From assembly GCF_028858725.1 (NCBI RefSeq), contig NC_084759.1, forward strand, positions 95,562,362-95,626,361: DNA of 64,000 nt, given 5' to 3'. The notes below the pieces were generated by a model that was not told where the DNA came from, made no database searches, and saw only the letters and a list, made by a program, of their open reading frames with translations. Numbering within the stretch: the stretch's first letter is position 1; the number at the start of each line of letters is the position of its first letter. The DNA comes from Colius striatus. Lineage: Eukaryota > Chordata > Aves > Coliiformes > Coliidae. Shown here piece by piece: positions 58,401-64,000 of the stretch. The position numbers were made by a program, and so were the translations under genes.

Positions 58401-60044
58401 AGTTATGATTAATCCCTTTGTGAAGTCATCCAAATTATCCTTGTGTTACAGTTAATGAAAACCTAAAGTTTTAAAAGGGTTCCCAGAAGTTTCAGAGACA
58501 GCCAAGATAGGAGTTTTTTGTAGTTTTTGAATTTCATGTAGTAATGATAAGTCGTGTACTGAGACTTGGCTGACCCTGGGTCTCTTATTTTCTCTTAACT
58601 TGCTCGCTAATCTGTACTTACATGTGCCTCGATTTCTTCCGTGTGACATGAAAATTATGATGCTGACTTCTAAAAAAGACTTTTTTTTCCATCTTGAACT
58701 CTGATCCCAGTTATGGTTTGCAAATAAATTTTAGAGTTATTCTATCAGCTGAGATCCACTGTAAAATGTAAAATTTGCTAGAAATAAATTAACTCCACTA
58801 GAACTTCTTTGGGATAAAAGTATTTCTCAGCGTCTGTGTGAGAGTTACCCTGTCTCATAAATATGTATTTGTAGCTGAGACATTCTTTTTATCATCTCTT
58901 TATTTTTAATCCTCTCCATATCCATAACATAAGTGGGTCACAAAAGTGTGGCTTCTTGTGTTGCTCAAAACAAAGACACGTTATCTCATATTATTAAGTA
59001 GTTTTTTGATCATTGAAAATGTTAGTACATAGTGTGAAAGAGTAGTTTCAGAACAAGGCACAGCATGCTTTTTTGAGAAAGTGGAGGTGATGTAGACTTT
59101 TTATTTGTAATACCTCATAGGATTCAAGAGAAAAAGCTCTTTTTTGGAGAGAACATATTAGTTTCTCTGGTTGCATTTTGTTTTCACGGCTTTTTTTGTT
59201 ATGGGATTGAATTTCCTTCTTGGAGGAAATTGAATTGAATCCAAAAGATAAGGGAAGAAATAATTTTCATTGTATTATTTCTTACTGTGTTGTAACTACC
59301 TGAACAAATCATACCCAGAGTCATCTTCCTTCAAAAAGAACAGTGGCTTTAACTTGGAAGTATGTTAAAATATGGTTACTCCTTAGAAAAAGCCCTTATT
59401 TGTTCCTTTATTGTGTTTTCCATTGATAAATGTAATAGTTCTGTGTTAGCTTTAATCCACTGAATTTATCAGAGGGATTTGATGCAATTGATCTCAAATG
59501 CTTAATGATAAATCCCCTATATTTGGGATTTAATAGTGAGTTCTCCAGCAGTTCTTCTTTCTCAAAGTATTATTTTCAAGCTTTCAGCTTGATGAATTTA
59601 GTTTAACAATGGCATGCAATAGGGATAATGCAGTAGTGTTCAGTGTAATCCATGTGTATGATGCTTTAAATAAAATAAGTCTGATATACTATATTTATCT
59701 AATATTCAGGTTTTTCTTTTCTAAGGCTGTGTTTCTCCTTGGTTTTCCTTTTCAGCTGCTGCTTCCAGTGGGATATACCTAAATTTCTGGTGCAAACCGT
59801 GAATCCTCTTACATTTATCCCTATATGGCCTTTGTTAAATTCTGCCTCTAATTTCCCTGTAGGGAGTCCAGATTTCTGACGTTAGCCTTCTGTGGATGAC
59901 GGTAGAAGATGGGAAATAGACATACTTATGTAGTTTCTTCAAGTGAAATGGCAGCTCATTTAGGTATTTATTAGATGTTTAGAGTTATACTGTCACGTGG
60001 AAGTCAAATATTGTTTTCCTTTCCTTTTCCTTTTGATTGAAACT

Positions 60045-60066
60045 CCCCCCCCCCCCAAAAAAAAAA
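60045..60066. repeat. C12 then A10 homopolymer pair
   Basis: Twelve C followed by ten A in otherwise mixed sequence. It is a simple low-complexity site with no sign of a gene nearby. Confidence 0.9.
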
Positions 60067-63019
60067 TCACCACAGTTTGACTTTCATGCTATTTGTTCAC
60101 TAAATAGATTTCTCTGTGGCACTGAAAATAGACAGGTGAAATTGGATTTTGTTCCAAGACAGCTCTGAGGTGAAATGAAAGCCTTTCAAGTATGTGTGCT
60201 ATAGGCCGCTCAGGAAAAAATTCCAGTAGTTTCAATCCAAAACGTATTTCTGGTGAGTCATCTCTAGGAGTATGGAAGAACTTTTCAATCCTTAAATGAA
60301 GTGGCAGCTGCTTCTTTCTTGAGCAGATAGGAACACAGAAGACCCAGGAGATGAGGCACCAAGAAAGGCTTCCAAAGAGGGAGTAACCTTACTATGCAGG
60401 GAGCCCTGACTGTTCTGGGAAGGAATCTATAGACTCACTCATGGAATAGGGGTGACTATGGAAAGAAGACAAACGTTCCTGCTTTCCAAACCATGCTATA
60501 TGAATTGAACATGCCTCTTTGCTCAGTTAGGACATTGCAAATGCCACTGCTGTATTGTATATGTGCTGCCTTTGCCATGAGGCATGGGACTGCTGCACAT
60601 GTTCTTTGATTGTTTGCAGTGCATTATTTTAGTTGGATTATACCTCCTCCAATACTTCTCTTGACTGGGAATTCTCCAGCTGCAGATAGACTTTCACCTT
60701 TGTCTCCTGTCAACTAAAGCCAACCAACTACCTGATCAATGACTGACAATGACATAAAAAGTATATTATGTCAAGTTGTTTGGATTGCCAGCCATGGAAA
60801 TGTTAGCACACTGCACTCTCATTACCATACACAACAGAATTAAATGTAAATTTCCAAGGAGGGGTAAGCAGAAGTTTGTGCACAAATCCCATGAACAATG
60901 CTGTGGGATTTGTGCAGCCCTCTGAAACTGTCCCCCTTAGTGTATGTGAGAGCATTAACTCCTCGTGGATGAATGTGTTATTGACTCTGAGTAAACAGCT
61001 CTTTTTAAAGACTCTACAAAGTGTTATTGGCCAATAATACACAGTAAATAGACAAAGAATTACACTGTGACAGTTAGAACAAAAGAGAGAAAGAGAGGGG
61101 TACAGATAATGAATCATTAATGATCAGGAGTTGTGTGTTGCTTTTTAAGAGTTGCCTGAGGGAGGTAAGTGAGAGGGCTAAAACTCCCCTATGTGGTATG
61201 GATATCAGGCTGGCTGTGGGGAATGCTAAAAGACAGTTTATTTTTCATCTAAATGTGGCTCCCTCCTGATATTGCTAGACCCAGAGTGATCTGTCCAAAG
61301 GCTCTAACTGTGGCCTTATGCTATGAGCTTATTTGGAACGCAAGGCCAATAACAGAGATCTGAGGAAAAGAAGGTGTCTCAGAAATAATATATTCTTCTT
61401 TCATTATATTGTCTTCATTTTTTCATCTGACTGCAACCTATTAGGATGTTCAGCTTACAAGTACTGGGTTTGACTTGCTTAGATTGGGAGGAAGCCTATC
61501 TTCACATTGCCTTGATTTCTGCTCATCATGTCAAAGAGAGCTCTGCTCAGCTGCATTTAGCAGAAGAAGGGATATTCTTCATCTTTTAAGTTGTATGAAA
61601 AATTAGATTCTAATTAGTTTTTACGCAGAATATTAGAAATTTCCTGGTTTGCCTTAAGAGAAAATCCAAGACAATTTTAAAGGCAGTTGGCACTTTCTTA
61701 AATATGAGGATTAGCTCAAAACCCAGAAGTCTGACTTCTATAGGGAAAAAAAATCTTCATCTGACTGCCCATTTATGCCTATGTAAGTGAGCCATCTGTA
61801 TGGAAGAGAGAGTCTGAAATACCGTATTTGTACATCACGGAGATTAATCCAATAATCACAGAAACTAGTGCACCTACTTTTAATTCTGCTTTGGCTGTGT
61901 GGATGCAAGCTTTTCGTATTGCTAAGCAGAGTCTATAGGAAAAGATGTACTCTGACAATTACTGCGCTGGGAACTATATTTTCTGATCCTTTAAAGCTCC
62001 ATGTTGAAGGGAACATGACCTCTCAAACGTAACCAGACGTGGCATAGGGAAATAGCCTCCGCTGACATAAGCATATGTCACTGGCAGAATGGCAACACAT
62101 GGTAGGGTAGAGATGGAGAAATATTCTCCAGAATTATTCTGGATTATCTACAAGTTAAATTGTAGATAGCTGTGTTGTGTAGTCAGTGACTCACTGTCTG
62201 AATATACAGAATAATCCAAGTCTGATCTGCAGCATTTTTACGACAGTATTAAGAACTTTTTTAAAATGCAGGGAGGAATGAAGGGAAAAGTGGGATCCTC
62301 AATATCCATATATGTTTGAGTATACAGAGCTAGATAGATGTGATTGTGTACAGAAATATATATGAAATCAAGTTGTCTTATTTGTGAACCAATGCTAATC
62401 TCTTGTTTTTAACCTACAGTTACTCTTGGGCTGTAGTCTCCAGTAACAGAGTCAACAAAACCCTGTGTAACTCCCAACAGGTCCCATACATAGATTTCAT
62501 TATTTACTGTTTCACTCTGTGCATAGCTTCATATTTCTAAATCTAGCCAGTTTGAGTTGTGTACAGAAAAAAGAGTGTGTGCCATCATTCTAAAGGCAAA
62601 AATATTCTGGTTTCCTTGTCTAGGAATTCAGATGTTTAAGGGATGTTTTTGAGAATCTCCTCAAAATTATTTCCTTTTTTTTTTTTAAGCTGAGAAAAAA
62701 GACAAAAGAAGGAAAGTGAATGTGTGAGTTCGAAAGCCAGCAGATGCACAATCTGAAATGGAGGCACTGTCTCAGCCATGTCTGAAAAGCAGCGACATTT
62801 ACATTGTGAAAAGGACACATGTGGACTCACTAACGGTTCTTGAGCCTGGTGGGAAGACCTGCAGGAAGAACCATGTATGGGCTGGAAAATGAAGAGAAAA
62901 TTGCTAACTGGTGAAGTGAGAAGGCTTCCTCTAGCATCATGAATGCAATCCCTTTGTGCTCCTTCCCTTCACCCCTGCCCATCTGCCTTTGAGTGCTTCC
63001 AAATTAACTTTGCAACTCT

Positions 63020-63568
63020 CTAACTTCTGATAAAACTGAGAAAATAGATGGCACAAGGCACCACGGGTGACCTCTTTCGAGCAGCTGGGAAGGGGGCATT
63101 TTCCTGGCAGGCTTTCAGGTTCGGTGCGGCAGCGTGCCGCTTCCCCTCCCTGTCCTGAAAGGGAAACGTCCTTGGCCTTTTGGGTTGCCTCTTCTCCTGA
63201 GCGTCGGCCCCAGGCTGCAGTGTCAGCAGCATGATATGGAGGAGCAGCAGGGAGAGCAAAGAACAAGTGACATCTTTGACTCGCTGGCTGCCCCCACGCT
63301 GCTGTGCTGAGTCCAGGGCTTTTCCTGGCTTGGCGCTTCTTTGCTGCTTGGGCGACTGGCCTGCGCTGCTCTGGCGAGGCCTCTGCGATGCGCCGCGGCC
63401 TGAGGCTGTTAAGTTGTCTTGTTGGTTAATTAAGGCTGGCTGCCTAGGAAGGCCCATCTGTTCCCAGGTAAATTGTGTTGCTATTTTTTCCCTTTGGCCA
63501 GAGTACAAAAAGCTCCTGTCAGTTTTTCCACTGGATGGATGGGTAGTCTCATGTGCCAGAGTTTGCAT
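63020..63568 (-). other. Unassigned 182-codon ORF in a GC-rich patch
   Basis: This open frame lies at the right edge, where GC content rises from about 63.05 to 63.45 kb. Mid-frame there is a leucine-rich hydrophobic run (LLSLLLLHIMLLTLQPGADA) that could be a signal peptide, followed by a basic segment (QEKRQPKRPRTFPFQ) with dibasic sites. I recognise no family. There is no visible support for the upstream part as protein, and a plus-strand CAG-GTAAAT donor at about 63470 allows a gene on the other strand instead. It may be chance. Confidence 0.2.
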
Positions 63569-64000
63569 TCCTTCTTTGGTTTCCTAGAAGCACAACAGCT
63601 AACGTGGGGCCACACTGAGACTGCCACGTGTTGGTACAAAAGAGAAGGTAACACCCACCTTCCCCTATGGTTTGCAAAACAGCCACTCCTCTTGCTCTGC
63701 TTCTGGCAGCTCCCCTGTCCTTTCCCTTCTCTAATGTCTCCTCCAGCTGCAGCCGTATGGCCACCTCCTCATTATAACCCCAGTCTTTCATCTACAGGTC
63801 TCATTTAGTGCTCCAGAGAGGGACGTAGGAAGAGAAATGTTTACCTGGTGTGCGACTGTGAAAGTGAGCTCAGCATGACACACAGTGATATGCGTTTCCA
63901 CAAGAACTTCAGGTTAATCTTTACTGCATCCACCCTGGCATGTAAAGAAGCCCTCTTTCCTTCATTTCAGGGGCCAGCAACTGAAGTGCTATAAAGGTAG

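Larger units (their letters stand above)
55019..63019. other. Gene-free stretch, right part
   Basis: AT-rich sequence with the TAAT-rich segment at its left end, an octamer (ATTTGCAT) at 57855-57862 and the C12A10 tract. There are no splice-bounded frames and no RNA genes. It may hold conserved noncoding elements, which needs alignment to see. Confidence 0.55.

Noticed and set aside
43850-64000. OLIG1 or another bHLH gene upstream of IFNAR2
   Set aside because: No bHLH-like frame or large single exon was seen. OLIG genes may lie further right or be absent.
1-64000. CRISPR arrays, operons, bacterial promoters, tRNA or rRNA genes
   Set aside because: The window is vertebrate nuclear DNA. No array of spaced repeats, cloverleaf or rRNA-like stretch was seen.

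Overview
The window looks like avian nuclear DNA. It carries CR1 LINE tails, bird-type retroviral LTRs, AT-rich introns, two GC-rich CpG-island promoters, and two spliced vertebrate genes with GT-AG introns. CR1 tails of this kind and the LTR set suggest a neoavian bird; the species cannot be named from the sequence alone.

The core is a head-to-tail pair of class II cytokine receptor genes on the minus strand. IFNAR2 (type I interferon receptor chain 2) has coding exons from 39118 down to 25554 and a CpG-island promoter near 42.2-42.6 kb. IL10RB (shared chain of the IL-10, IL-22, IL-26 and lambda-interferon receptors) follows, with coding exons from 23145 down to 10570 and a CpG-island promoter near 22.8-23.7 kb. 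I rebuilt both coding sequences exon by exon. Splice phases agree throughout: IL10RB gives 7 coding exons, 1032 nt and 343 aa; IFNAR2 gives 8 coding exons, 1506 nt and 501 aa. The order matches the mammalian IFNAR2-IL10RB-IFNAR1-IFNGR2 cluster, so IFNAR1 should lie to the left of the window; I see no exon of it here.

Layout: 1-10 kb is gene-free and holds a 965-bp solo LTR (2501-3465) and CR1 scraps. 10.0-23.2 kb is IL10RB with two CR1 tails in introns. 23.15-23.7 kb is the IL10RB promoter, with fifteen 16-bp Sp1-box repeats and an upstream ORF. 24.1-25.55 kb is the IFNAR2 3' UTR, which has a sense CR1 tail in it. 25.55-42.6 kb is IFNAR2; intron 2 holds an antisense CR1 reverse-transcriptase fragment and a 75-bp near-perfect hairpin. 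43.3-43.85 kb is an older LTR whose TATA box points toward IFNAR2. 44-64 kb is gene-poor: a second solo LTR of the same family as the first (54054-55013, opposite orientation), a homeodomain-motif-rich AT segment, and a GC-rich patch with an unassigned ORF at the right edge.

Together the two genes supply half of the type I interferon receptor and the common chain for lambda interferon and IL-10 family cytokines. Both work through JAK1/TYK2 and STAT proteins. No coding system of a new type was found. The most notable items are regulatory and structural: the promoter repeat, the uORF, the intronic hairpin, a GC-AG intron, LTR insertions, and the short IFNAR2-IL10RB gap that could allow read-through.
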